64,000 nt of DNA from Lentzea sp. NBRC 102530 (GTDB taxonomy: Bacteria; Actinomycetota; Actinomycetes; Mycobacteriales; Pseudonocardiaceae): assembly GCF_030269365.1 (NCBI RefSeq), contig NZ_BSTF01000011.1:1-64000 (forward strand), read 5' to 3'. The position numbers were made by a program, and so were the translations under genes. Below the pieces are notes generated by a model. The model was given only the letters and a program-made list of their open reading frames with translations. It was not told the DNA's origin and ran no database searches. How positions within the stretch are numbered: position 1 is the stretch's first letter; every line of letters begins with the position of its first letter. Shown in pieces: positions 55,605 through 63,971 of this stretch.

Positions 55605-55680
55605 GCCCTAGTAGCTCAGGGGATAGAGCATCGGTTTCCTAAACCGTGTGTCGCAGGTTCGAATCCTGCCTGGGGCACCA
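55605..55680 (+). tRNA. tRNA-Arg(CCT)
   Basis: Cloverleaf: acceptor GCCCTAG/CTGGGGC, D arm GCTC...GAGC, anticodon stem TCGGT/ACCGT with loop TTCCTAA (anticodon CCT), T arm GCAGG-TTCGAAT-CCTGC, CCA encoded (55678-55680). A TAGACT -10-like box lies at 55589-55594. It is the likely integration site of the element to its right. Confidence 0.94.
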
Positions 55681-55699
55681 CCTTTCGCCGGGTGAAACT

Positions 55700-55735
55700 A
55701 AGGGCTCTGACCAGTGCAAACAGGTCGGAGCCCTT
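55700..55735. terminator. Hairpin between tRNA-Arg and integrase
   Basis: AAGGGCTCTGACC / GGTCGGAGCCCTT, 13 bp with one T-G wobble and a 10-nt loop, then TTGGTCTTT. Terminates the tRNA transcript. Confidence 0.7.
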
Positions 55736-55816
55736 GGTCTTTAGCCGGGACTGAAGTTGATCTCGTCGCCCGTTCGTGGGGCTAGACGTGGTGCGAGTTC
55801 GGCGTAGTTTCGCACC

Positions 55817-57391
55817 ATGAGCACCCCGAAGCGCCCCGCCAAGGGCCGCCAGCGAGGGGAGATCGAGCCCCTCCCGAGCGGTTCGCTGCGCGTCAAGGTC
55901 TACGCCGGCATCGACCCGATCAGCGGTCGTCGGCACTACATCACCGAGACCATCCCGGCCGGTCCGAACGCTGACAAAGAAGCCGAGAAGGCACGCACTC
56001 GGATCATCAACGAGATCGATGAGCAGCGGAACTCGAAGACCAAGGCCACGGTCAACCGGCTCATGGATCGCTACCTCGAACTGCTCGACGTCGACAAGAA
56101 GACGCGGAGGAGCTACGAGGGCTATATCCGCAACCACATCCGGCCGATCCTCGGGAAGCTTCAGGTAGGCAAGCTCAACGGCGAGACGCTGGACTCGTTC
56201 TACAGCGTGCTCCGCCGCTGCCGCGCCCACTGCGACGGCAGGCCGTACATCGAGAAGCACAAGACCACCGACCCCCACGACTGCGCGGAGCAGCAGTGCA
56301 AGCCGCACGTGTGCAACCCACTCGCGAAGTCGTCCATCCGACAAGTGCACTGGTGTCTAAGCGGTGCGCTGAAGCGGGCCGTCAAATGGCGTTGGACCGC
56401 AACGAATCCGCTCGCACAGGCAGAGACGCCTAGGCCCGTCGCAGCCGACCCTCACCCACCCACGCCGGAACAGGCGGCGGCCATCGTCAACGAGGCCTTC
56501 AAAGACCTCTCCTGGGGAATGTTCGTGTGGTTGGCAATGACCACGGGCGCCCGACGCGGCGAGATGTGCGCCTTGCGCCTCGATCTGCTCGACCTGGAGA
56601 ACGCCGTACTGCCGGTCAAGACCAGCATCAGTCAGGACGGCGCAGCCACGGAGGAGAAGGACACCAAGACCCACCAGCAACGCCGAATCGCACTTGACCA
56701 AGAAACCGTCGGGCTTCTACGCGCGTACCTCCAGTACCGCGGGACGAAGGCAGCCGAGTTGGGCGTGAAGGTCGCGAAGGACGGTCGCCTCTTCTCCCCC
56801 GGCTTCGATCACGCGGACTGGATCAAGCCAGACACCGTGACGCAGCGATATCGCCGTATGTGCGCACGGCTCGGTTGGGACATGCACATTCACTCGCTCC
56901 GCCACTACTCCGCGACGGAACTGATCGCGTCCGGTGTGGACGTCCGCACGGTCGCCGGACGACTTGGCCACGGCGGAGGAGGCGCAACCACCTTGCGCGT
57001 CTATTCCGCATGGGTCTCAGAAGCAGACCAGCGCGCGGCAGGAACCATCGGCGGACGGATGCCCACCCCGCCGATCAAGGTCGACATTTCCGGTGCCCCG
57101 GTCTCCACTCTTGAACCAGCAGCAGACAACCCGTACCAGAAGATCGCGGCCGACTTGCGCGGAGCGATCACCTGCGGCGCTCTCAAGCCCGGAGACCTTC
57201 TCCCTACGGTCATCGAACTGAAAGCGCGGTATGGGGTGTCAGCAGGCACTGCCAACCGCGCCATAGCCGAACTGAAGGCGTCCGGACTCGTAACCGCCAG
57301 TCGCGGCAAACGTGCCGTGGTGCTCGCACCAGGAGAAGAACCTGACGTGGCAGACGTCGTGATCATCAAACGCAAGCGAAAGGCCGAGTGA
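55817..57391 (+). CDS. int: Tyrosine integrase with C-terminal GntR-type domain
   Basis: 524 aa. N-terminal arm-binding and SAM-like core-binding domains; a Cys/His-rich insertion (about residues 135-168, CRAHC...HDC...CKPHVC) sits in the core-binding region. The catalytic domain has Arg in TGARRGEMCALR, HxxR in HSLRHYSATEL, GHGGGG and the nucleophile Tyr in RVYSAW (about 396). After it, residues about 437-510 form a GntR-type winged helix (NPYQKIAADLRGAITCGALKPGDLLP...YGVSAGTANRAIAELKASGLV). It drives integration at the adjacent tRNA-Arg. The extra domain may let it bind and regulate its own element. Confidence 0.92.
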   Translation: MSTPKRPAKGRQRGEIEPLPSGSLRVKVYAGIDPISGRRHYITETIPAGPNADKEAEKARTRIINEIDEQRNSKTKATVNRLMDRYLELLDVDKKTRRSYEGYIRNHIRPILGKLQVGKLNGETLDSFYSVLRRCRAHCDGRPYIEKHKTTDPHDCAEQQCKPHVCNPLAKSSIRQVHWCLSGALKRAVKWRWTATNPLAQAETPRPVAADPHPPTPEQAAAIVNEAFKDLSWGMFVWLAMTTGARRGEMCALRLDLLDLENAVLPVKTSISQDGAATEEKDTKTHQQRRIALDQETVGLLRAYLQYRGTKAAELGVKVAKDGRLFSPGFDHADWIKPDTVTQRYRRMCARLGWDMHIHSLRHYSATELIASGVDVRTVAGRLGHGGGGATTLRVYSAWVSEADQRAAGTIGGRMPTPPIKVDISGAPVSTLEPAADNPYQKIAADLRGAITCGALKPGDLLPTVIELKARYGVSAGTANRAIAELKASGLVTASRGKRAVVLAPGEEPDVADVVIIKRKRKAE

Positions 57392-57822
57392 CCTACCAGA
57401 TCTCGCCTGCGACTCACCTGCTAGTTGATCTTTTGCGCACCGCCCTCCTCTCGAAGCACAGTCTGTTGCTCCAAGCACCGTTGCACCAGCGAGGCTGTGA
57501 CGCGCGTCGCACACAAAATGTTGCCGCGCGCCCTTCACTGCGGGACAATGGAGTAGCTGCGGACTTCCGAGTCTCGGCATTAGGGCCAGGTGGATTCCGA
57601 CGACGCCTCGCCTGCCACCCAGGCCAGATCGGCTTGGGGCTGCACTGGGATACGTCCCGTGAGTGAGCCTTGCCCGCGATCTGATATCGGCCTAGCGAGC
57701 CGACTTGAGTTCTAGCCCGTCGGAGGCGGACCTCGGTTCAACCAGCATGAGCTGGTCGAGCTGAGGACGCCTGAGATCGTCAAAGCTTCTCGGCTCGACC
57801 CTCGTTGAGACAAAGGACGAGG
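57392..57822. other. Intergenic region after the integrase
   Basis: 431 bp with no gene I can support. Short plus-strand frames (57388-57666) look non-coding. Nothing else is recognised. Confidence 0.5.
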
Positions 57823-58062
57823 ATGTCGACCTTCTTAATGATCACGGCTGTAGTTCCATCGGTGTGCGCGCTGCTGCGATGGGTCGTGTATTTGTTGCTT
57901 GTCAAACATGTGCTCGACACTCACGGACCCAATGCCGTCAAGAGTGCGATCCCTCCGGCTGTTCGCGCCTTCCCTCGATTGCGTTCAGTCGTGCCTCATT
58001 GGACACAAGCGAGACCCGCTGTAGATCAAGCTCAACAACCAGGTGAGTCATCAGCGATGTGA
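57823..58062 (+). CDS. Small membrane protein (possible)
   Basis: 79 aa from ATG 57823, with a GAGG immediately upstream. One or two hydrophobic segments (TFLMITAVVPSVCALLRWVVYLLLVKHVLDTHG) and a polar C-terminus. No family was recognised; small membrane proteins are common in AICEs. Coding evidence is moderate only. Confidence 0.45.
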   Translation: MSTFLMITAVVPSVCALLRWVVYLLLVKHVLDTHGPNAVKSAIPPAVRAFPRLRSVVPHWTQARPAVDQAQQPGESSAM

Positions 58063-58100
58063 TACGCGGCCGCGTTCGGCAGCTGCTATCTGATGTGCCG

Positions 58101-59258
58101 TCAGCCCGCGAGTGCAGCAAGCCGCTTCTGTTGCCTCCGCGAGCCAACCCGAGCAGCTAGCAGCCGCGCACGCTCAATGTGTGCGGCTGCTGCGTCTTTG
58201 GCACCGATTGCCGTGAACACCTCGACAAGATCCACTCGGAGTGTGGTCTCGGCGCGAGCAAAAGTCGGATCGAGGCGCTCAAGAACGTCCGAGAGCACCT
58301 CGATAGCTTCCGGGTCGCCAAGTCGAGCAAGCGCGTTTCCGCGCCACCGTGCAAGGTGCGTGGAATCGAACACCAGGTACGGCGTTTCCGATACATCGAC
58401 CTGCGCCGGCATCGCCCGAAGAGCGTCATCGAACGCGATCAGACATCGTGCACGCTCGCCGCTCGCGGCGCACGCTTCGCCGTAGCCCGCAGACAGCCAC
58501 GAGTAGAGCAGACTCGGCACTCGACCACGAGCAAGTTCGAGCGCGTGCCGCGTCAACTGCACGGCGGCATCCGCTTCACCGATGTCAAGCAGAACCACGG
58601 CCTGCCCAGCGCACGCATACGCCTCAAGCTCGACCGACCTAGCTTCCCGAGCGGCGGCCTTCGCGGTGTCGTAGTGGTTCCAAGAATCGTTGACCAGTGC
58701 CTGGTCGAGCGACTGCCACCCGGCAAGCGCAGCCGCGTCTACCAAGAGTTCGGCCAACGCTGCACGAATCGGTTGGTCGAGCACGTCCCGGAGTGCGCGC
58801 TCCATGTGATCGATCTGTGCGCACAACTCACTGCGCAGAGCAGACGCGCCCAGTTTCCTGTCAATGACCCGAGTGATGTCGAGCTTCTGCCGCATCAAGC
58901 CCACGGTGCCCAGGTCGAGGGCACGACTCGCCGCGAACCTTGCACGCAACGCGAGTTCATCTTCCGTGGCCGTGGGAGCGACCTGTTCGACCGACTCCAG
59001 CAGACGTTCGATCGGCACGCCCAACATCTCTTCGAGAAGACGCCCAGTCGCAGCCGTGACGGGTCCAAGGTCGCGGCCGTCATCGCGTTTGCCGGATGCC
59101 AAGCGGCGCACGTGTCGAGGGCTGATCGTGCCTTTCAGTCCGTGGTCGCGCGCGAACACCTCGGCAGCCTCGCTGAACTCTTCGGCGGTCTGCCTGCGCT
59201 GCCGCAGCAGCTCGCCGAACAGCGTCTGTGCCCGTTCCTGCCCGCGTGCCGAGCCCAT
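58101..59258 (-). CDS. HTH regulator with TPR-like repeats
   Basis: 385 aa from ATG 59258 (GAGAGGT upstream). The N-terminus (TLFGELLRQRRQTAEEFSEAAEVFARDHGLKGTISPRHVRRLASGK) is an HTH-like domain; the rest is TPR-like helical repeats (EAYACAGQAVVLLDIGEADAAVQLTRHALELARGR, ALARLGDPEAIEVLSDVLERLDP). Such proteins are common regulators in actinomycete elements. It is divergent from the gene set to its right. Confidence 0.82.
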   Translation of the reverse strand: MGSARGQERAQTLFGELLRQRRQTAEEFSEAAEVFARDHGLKGTISPRHVRRLASGKRDDGRDLGPVTAATGRLLEEMLGVPIERLLESVEQVAPTATEDELALRARFAASRALDLGTVGLMRQKLDITRVIDRKLGASALRSELCAQIDHMERALRDVLDQPIRAALAELLVDAAALAGWQSLDQALVNDSWNHYDTAKAAAREARSVELEAYACAGQAVVLLDIGEADAAVQLTRHALELARGRVPSLLYSWLSAGYGEACAASGERARCLIAFDDALRAMPAQVDVSETPYLVFDSTHLARWRGNALARLGDPEAIEVLSDVLERLDPTFARAETTLRVDLVEVFTAIGAKDAAAAHIERARLLAARVGSRRQQKRLAALAG

Positions 59259-59407
59259 CGGTCGACCTCTCATGCGCCAATGTCAGCGTTGCTTAGCTCA
59301 GGTCCAATCATGGCATGCCAGGGCAATACCAGGTCATTTACACCTCAGGTCAGTCGCGTGAAAGCTGATGTCTGCGGTTCCGAGGTGATGATCTGAGGTG
59401 ATGAGCA

Positions 59408-59710
59408 GTGAAGTCGAACGAAGACTGGTGGGCCAAAGCCGCACGCGCAGAAACGCTGATGCAGGCCCACGAGGCACTGAGCCGTGCACGTCCGCGGCCA
59501 GGCACGGCCGACCCGCGCGTGTGGCGTGACTACCACCTACGCAGCGCGGCCATCTACACCGAAGTTGCCCAGATCGACCGGGGTCACTTCCACGAAGCAA
59601 CGGCGTGGGCCACGTGCGAGCGGCAACGCGGCGAAGAGTTCGACAAGCAGATCAAGTCCAAGAAGACGGAGACGGCAGCGGCTTCATCCTCAGTGGACAA
59701 AGCGAGCTGA
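59408..59710 (+). CDS. Small AICE-associated protein
   Basis: 100 aa from GTG 59408. Charged, helical: EDWWAKAARAETLMQAHEALSRARPRPGTADPRVWRDYHLRSAAIYTEVAQIDRGHFHEATAWATCERQRGEEF. It resembles the small AMED_5909-type proteins found in mobile elements of Pseudonocardiaceae (from memory, not checked). Lies 4 bp before the first XRE regulator, so co-transcribed. Function unknown. Confidence 0.72.
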   Translation: MKSNEDWWAKAARAETLMQAHEALSRARPRPGTADPRVWRDYHLRSAAIYTEVAQIDRGHFHEATAWATCERQRGEEFDKQIKSKKTETAAASSSVDKAS

Positions 59711-59714
59711 CGAC

Positions 59715-60602
59715 ATGGCACAGAAACTCGTCAAAGGCAGAGCAAGCCTGGAGCTACGTGCGTTGGGCCGAACCGTCCTGGGATGGCGCCACATCCGGAA
59801 CTGGTCTCTCGCCGAGTTGGGCGAACTGGTCGGCTACTCCACCGCAACGATCTCCGAAATCAGCAGGGCCGTGATACGACCATCCCCGAGCGACGTCCTG
59901 AGGATCGGCGCTGCGTGTCACGCACCGGAAGACGAGATCGAACTCTGCATCCGCGTGGCACAGCGGGCGAACGACCCTCTGATGTGGGACCGGATCAACG
60001 GCGACGCATGGGCTCGTCTGACGTGGACACCTTGGGACGTCATGGCGGAGGCCAACGAACTACTGATCATCGCGTCCGAGGTAGTGCCCGAACTGTTCCG
60101 CATCAGCACATATCACGAGGCGCTGTGCCAGGCAGGTGCGGCAACCACCGGCCTCAATCTCGATCAGCAGCAGAGCGTGCAGGCACGGCTGGACATGGAC
60201 GCCAAGGAAGCAGCACGACCGGGCAACCACGGACCGCTACACGTGCGTCTTCTTGTGACCGAAGCTGTTCTCACGGACAACGTCGGCGGAGCTCGGACCA
60301 TGATCGAACAGCTTGGACACCTGGAAGACCTCACCGAACGGACAAGCTTCGAGTTCGGCGTAGTGGACAGCAGCGCAGGGCCGTACTTCGGGATGAACCA
60401 GTCGTTCACCGTCATGCGTTTCCGAGCACCACGCTTCGATGACGTCGTCCTCACCCGCACGCTGCACGACGGCGACGTATGGCTTGAGTCTGCCGTTGAA
60501 CGCGCACCGTACGAACGCGCGCTTCTCGCGCTCAACGACGTCGTCAGGTCGCGGCAAGACTCTTCGCACTGGCTCAGCCGAGCGTCACTGGCCCTGCAAT
60601 AA
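59715..60602 (+). CDS. XRE family regulator with DUF5753-like C-terminus
   Basis: 295 aa. HTH_3-type N-terminus (ALGRTVLGWRHIRNWSLAELGELVGYSTATISEISRAVIRPSPSDVLRIGAAC) and a DUF5753-like C-terminal domain (VVPELFRISTYHEALCQAG...LHVRLLVTEAVL...PYFGMNQSFTVMRF). Possible element-specific control gene. No DUF397 partner is seen next to it. Confidence 0.85.
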   Translation: MAQKLVKGRASLELRALGRTVLGWRHIRNWSLAELGELVGYSTATISEISRAVIRPSPSDVLRIGAACHAPEDEIELCIRVAQRANDPLMWDRINGDAWARLTWTPWDVMAEANELLIIASEVVPELFRISTYHEALCQAGAATTGLNLDQQQSVQARLDMDAKEAARPGNHGPLHVRLLVTEAVLTDNVGGARTMIEQLGHLEDLTERTSFEFGVVDSSAGPYFGMNQSFTVMRFRAPRFDDVVLTRTLHDGDVWLESAVERAPYERALLALNDVVRSRQDSSHWLSRASLALQ

Positions 60603-60676
60603 CCGTTGCCTGACAACAACTCTGAACGTCGCCAGCGTCGGCTGCGCACGGATACTGCCCAGGCGGGAACCCAAAC

Positions 60677-61570
60677 ATGCCAAAGAGAATGTCCACCGCA
60701 CGCGGTCGCGAGTTCGGGGCAGGAGTTCGAGCGCTGATCGAACGCACCGGGCTCAGCTCACGTGAGATCGCAACGATCATGGGCTGTCACGAGTCCAAGG
60801 TTTCGGATGTCGTGAACGGCAAAGGTGGGGTCACTCAGGTCGAGGTCGCTGTACTGCTGGGAGTCTGTCGCGCCAAGTCGCCAGAAGCCGACCACTTGAT
60901 GAACCTGTTCCCCCAACGACACGACGGCCGTGGTTGGTGGCAGCAGCACGGCGCTTGCCCGCCCATCAAGCTGCGCACGGCCTTCGAGAACCTGAAGGCC
61001 TCCAAGACACTCGTCAGTTGGCACGCGAGCATGGTCCCGTTCTTCCTTCAGACGGCCGACTACCTCCGCGAAGTGCTGCGCGCCTCCGCCACGATCCCCG
61101 GCGAAGAACTCGAAGAGCGCGCCAAAGCACAACTTGAGACGCAACAGGCCCTGCCGAGCAACGCTAAGCGTCTGTTCTTCGTCCACGAATCCGCGTTGCG
61201 CCTGCAAGTTGGCGGACCCGAGGTGCACGCGTGGCAGATGCAGCACCTCGCCGTCACCGCTAACCAACCGAACACCACCGTCAGGATCGTCCCTGCGGCA
61301 CGCGGTGCACACGCGGGTATGGCCGGACCGTTCACCCTCTTGACCTTCGGGAAGTTCGAGCCGCTGGTGTGGGTGGACACGGAGAACTCAAGCCTGTTCG
61401 CCGAAACCAGTGACGCAGTGGAGGGCTATCACCTGGTCATCAGCGCGCTCACCGCCGCGAGCCTGAGCGAAGCCGAATCCAAGGAGTTGATCGCCGAGTT
61501 GTCTGAGAACGCATGGACTCTTGCGGACCTAAGCGCAGGGTTGCAGGCGCCTCACCCACCAGTGCCGTAG
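60677..61570 (+). CDS. XRE family regulator with DUF5753 domain
   Basis: 297 aa. HTH (REFGAGVRALIERTGLSSREIATIMGCHESKVSDVVNGKGGVTQVEVAVLLGVC) and a clear DUF5753 domain (LVSWHASMVPFFLQTADYLREVLRASATIP...FFVHESALRLQVGGPEVHAWQMQHLAVTANQPNTTVRIVPAARGAHAGMAGPFTLLTF). Paralogous in architecture to the preceding gene but only distantly similar. Followed by a strong hairpin and the 8-mer cluster. Confidence 0.9.
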   Translation: MPKRMSTARGREFGAGVRALIERTGLSSREIATIMGCHESKVSDVVNGKGGVTQVEVAVLLGVCRAKSPEADHLMNLFPQRHDGRGWWQQHGACPPIKLRTAFENLKASKTLVSWHASMVPFFLQTADYLREVLRASATIPGEELEERAKAQLETQQALPSNAKRLFFVHESALRLQVGGPEVHAWQMQHLAVTANQPNTTVRIVPAARGAHAGMAGPFTLLTFGKFEPLVWVDTENSSLFAETSDAVEGYHLVISALTAASLSEAESKELIAELSENAWTLADLSAGLQAPHPPVP

Positions 61571-61635
61571 GCGGCACCCTGAACGGCCGGCCTTGGCATC
61601 CTCCGTCACATGCCCCGCCAAGGCTGGCACCCGAA

Positions 61636-61681
61636 GGCCGTCGCGGTACCCGATTTCATGTCATCGGGTACCGCGACGGCC
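61636..61681. terminator. Perfect 19-bp hairpin
   Basis: GGCCGTCGCGGTACCCGAT (61636-61654) and its exact complement (61663-61681) flank an 8-nt loop. It lies between the convergent XRE and TraB-type genes. It may be a terminator, but the length and perfection also fit a recombination or replication-type cruciform. Confidence 0.65.
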
Positions 61682-61685
61682 GCAT

Positions 61686-61811
61686 GTGACGGGACGACCC
61701 GTCACGCGTCACACCCGTCACGGTGGATCGTTCGCGCAGGTAGAGCACCGTTTCGAACCCGTCACAGAGCTTGTGACAGCGTGACGGGTCCGCGGGACAG
61801 GCTGTGACGGG
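61686..61811. repeat. Cluster of GTGACGGG 8-mers near the TraB-type gene
   Basis: Six exact copies of GTGACGGG or its complement CCCGTCAC: 61686, 61698 (rev), 61714 (rev), 61758 (rev), 61781 and 61804, plus partial CGTCAC and GTGACA copies near 61707 and 61773. The first two form a palindrome. The last abuts the traB-type stop codon. This resembles the 8-bp repeat clusters (clt) recognised by TraB translocases in actinomycete conjugation. Confidence 0.7.
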
Positions 61812-63971
61812 TCAGCGCTCACCGTCGATCACCTCGCCTTCAATGACAGCCGCGCCCCGCAGACGCTCGGCAACCGCGAGCAGATCGGCGACGGCGTAAC
61901 CGCGCACCTGCCTCACACCTTCAGCCGTAGCCACGCGGTCCCGAGTCGACCGGCAGCCCAACTCCACCATGTCGCGGCCGAACGTGGTCATCTCCAGCCC
62001 CAACGCCTCCACAAGCTCAGACGTGGGAACGAAGTCGCGGCTATCACCTCCGTCCGCTACGTAGTCCACAACGGACGCCAAAGGCTCAGGAAGTTCAACT
62101 TCCTCTGCGCGAACAGCCTCTGCTGCCATCGACACTCCGCTACCGATCGCCTTCGCGACGGCAGCGTGATCGAGCATCGGCCGTGCCTCCTGCCCTGCCG
62201 CGTGCCCAGTCAACGTCCCCTCTGCCTCACGCAGCCCACGGCCGCGCTCGCACAACTCCCTCCAGTCCTCGTTCGGCATGTAGAACGTGCGCACGGTCAG
62301 CGCGAGCACATCGGCGCCTGCCTCCGTCTCGCCGTCCGGCCGCAGGATGCCCACGCCCTTGTGCGACGGCAGCAGTCGACTGCTGTCGTAGCCGCGGGTG
62401 TTCATCTGCTCGCCCAGAACGATGTTGCTGTCACGCCAGTCGATGACCCGCAGCGCGAACCGTGAGCCGAGCACCGCGCGCAGCTTGGACGGGATGGTCT
62501 TGCTGTCCGGCCGCTGCGTGGCGAGCACCAGGACCAGCCCGGCCGCCGGCGCCTTCTTGGCGAGCCACGTCAGCAACTCGCCGATGTACTCCCCCGCCGT
62601 GAGTTTCTTTCCCTGCACCTCAACAGGAGTCCGGTCCTCCAGCGGTAGCTGAACCTCATCGATGAACACGGCCGTGATCGGCATGTCGAGCGCTCGATCA
62701 CGGGACATGTCCGGCGTGACCTTCGATTCCGGGCACGTGAGGTCGTCCAACTCCTGCATCCGTCGGTAGCGCCCCTGGACCTCACCTACGAGTTCCACGA
62801 GCCAGTCAATGAGCGCCAGAACGTGTTCTGTGTCGTCGCCGGACATGAACCGGTGCGCCACCTGCGCCGCTGAAATCCAGTCCTTTCCTGCCTTGAAGTC
62901 AGCGACGTACAGCCGTACGTGTGGGTCCAAGATCAAGGCCGCAGCGACCAGTCGAGCAGCCATCGTCTTGCCCTGCCGGGGAATCGCACCGATGAGCAGC
63001 GACGTCCACACCAACGGAAGGTCGATCCGCCGATCACGAGCGTCCCGCCCGAACGGCAACGGCCGCCAGGCGTCCCACCTCTGCACGGCGAGCAAGGGCG
63101 TCCGCAACGGAGGTGCCGCGTACGGGTCTTCATCAGCAACCCACATCGCCACCCGGCCGGCGTGACCGCCGTTTCCCCGGACTCGTTCCACGATGAGCTG
63201 CACCTCATCGACCGCGAGCGCGGAGGCCAAAGCGTCCCGGTTCTTCACGACGTCCGCGGCCTTGCGGGTGGCCGGTAGGTCCACGGTGATGGCCCACCCG
63301 TCGCCCTGCCTGGTCGCCCGCTCGACCAGGCGCAGCGTCTCGTCCTTCCCGATCAGCTTCGCGTCCCGGAACGCGTCCACGAGCACCTGAGGGTCCATCG
63401 TCCACGTCAACGTGCGCGGTCCGGCAAGCACCGCCTTACGCCCAGGACTGCCGTCCTTCCTCCTACCGAGGACAGCGAGCGCCACTGCAACGACACCGCC
63501 ACCGATCCACAGCGCTCGGTGCCTGTACACGAGATCGGCGACGGCACCGACGATCGCCGCACCTGCGAGCACGGCCGCGGTGACCTTCCACCGGAAGAGC
63601 GTCAGTTCACGGATGTCTCCGAACTTGTCCGCGAGCTTCTCCGACTGCTCGGCTGCCTCCCGGTAATCCCGCACGGTGACCCACGACCGCCACCAGCGGA
63701 CGGCGACCATCAGGCCACCCACTACCGCCCCGAGGAACCGGAACGGTGAACGCAGCAGAGCCACCACGAGATCCTTCGCGGCCTGCACCGCGTGAACGCG
63801 ATCCTTCGCCCACAGCGGCACGCGCGGTGAACGCTTCCACCAGTTCATGAACCGGCGCACCCACGTGGCGCGCGGCGCCCGTGGACCGTCGTTCACGAAC
63901 TCACCTTCGAGCACCGCGCGCACCGGCAGACGCGGGTCCGTAACAGCCAACTCCTGATCATCGGTGCTCAT
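61812..63971 (-). CDS. FtsK/SpoIIIE (TraB-type) DNA translocase
   Basis: 719 aa from ATG 63971 (GAAGGTGG upstream). An N-terminal region with membrane helices (LVVALLRSPFRFLGAVVGGLMVAV; WKVTAAVLAGAAIVGAVADLV; IGGGVVAVALAVLG) leads to an FtsK motor domain with Walker A GAIPRQGKTMAARL, Walker B AVFIDEVQ and the arginine-rich LVLATQRPD segment. A C-terminal winged-helix-like part follows (SELVEALGLEMTTFGRDMVELGCRSTRDRV). It would pump double-stranded DNA between cells in conjugation. The coding strand opposes the integrase. Confidence 0.9.
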   Translation of the reverse strand: MSTDDQELAVTDPRLPVRAVLEGEFVNDGPRAPRATWVRRFMNWWKRSPRVPLWAKDRVHAVQAAKDLVVALLRSPFRFLGAVVGGLMVAVRWWRSWVTVRDYREAAEQSEKLADKFGDIRELTLFRWKVTAAVLAGAAIVGAVADLVYRHRALWIGGGVVAVALAVLGRRKDGSPGRKAVLAGPRTLTWTMDPQVLVDAFRDAKLIGKDETLRLVERATRQGDGWAITVDLPATRKAADVVKNRDALASALAVDEVQLIVERVRGNGGHAGRVAMWVADEDPYAAPPLRTPLLAVQRWDAWRPLPFGRDARDRRIDLPLVWTSLLIGAIPRQGKTMAARLVAAALILDPHVRLYVADFKAGKDWISAAQVAHRFMSGDDTEHVLALIDWLVELVGEVQGRYRRMQELDDLTCPESKVTPDMSRDRALDMPITAVFIDEVQLPLEDRTPVEVQGKKLTAGEYIGELLTWLAKKAPAAGLVLVLATQRPDSKTIPSKLRAVLGSRFALRVIDWRDSNIVLGEQMNTRGYDSSRLLPSHKGVGILRPDGETEAGADVLALTVRTFYMPNEDWRELCERGRGLREAEGTLTGHAAGQEARPMLDHAAVAKAIGSGVSMAAEAVRAEEVELPEPLASVVDYVADGGDSRDFVPTSELVEALGLEMTTFGRDMVELGCRSTRDRVATAEGVRQVRGYAVADLLAVAERLRGAAVIEGEVIDGER

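Noticed and set aside
57388-57666. Short plus-strand open frame after the integrase
   Set aside because: No RBS or family feature, and odd composition; treated as non-coding.
58179-59396. Plus-strand open frame of 405 codons
   Set aside because: Antisense to the TPR regulator and without recognisable motifs.
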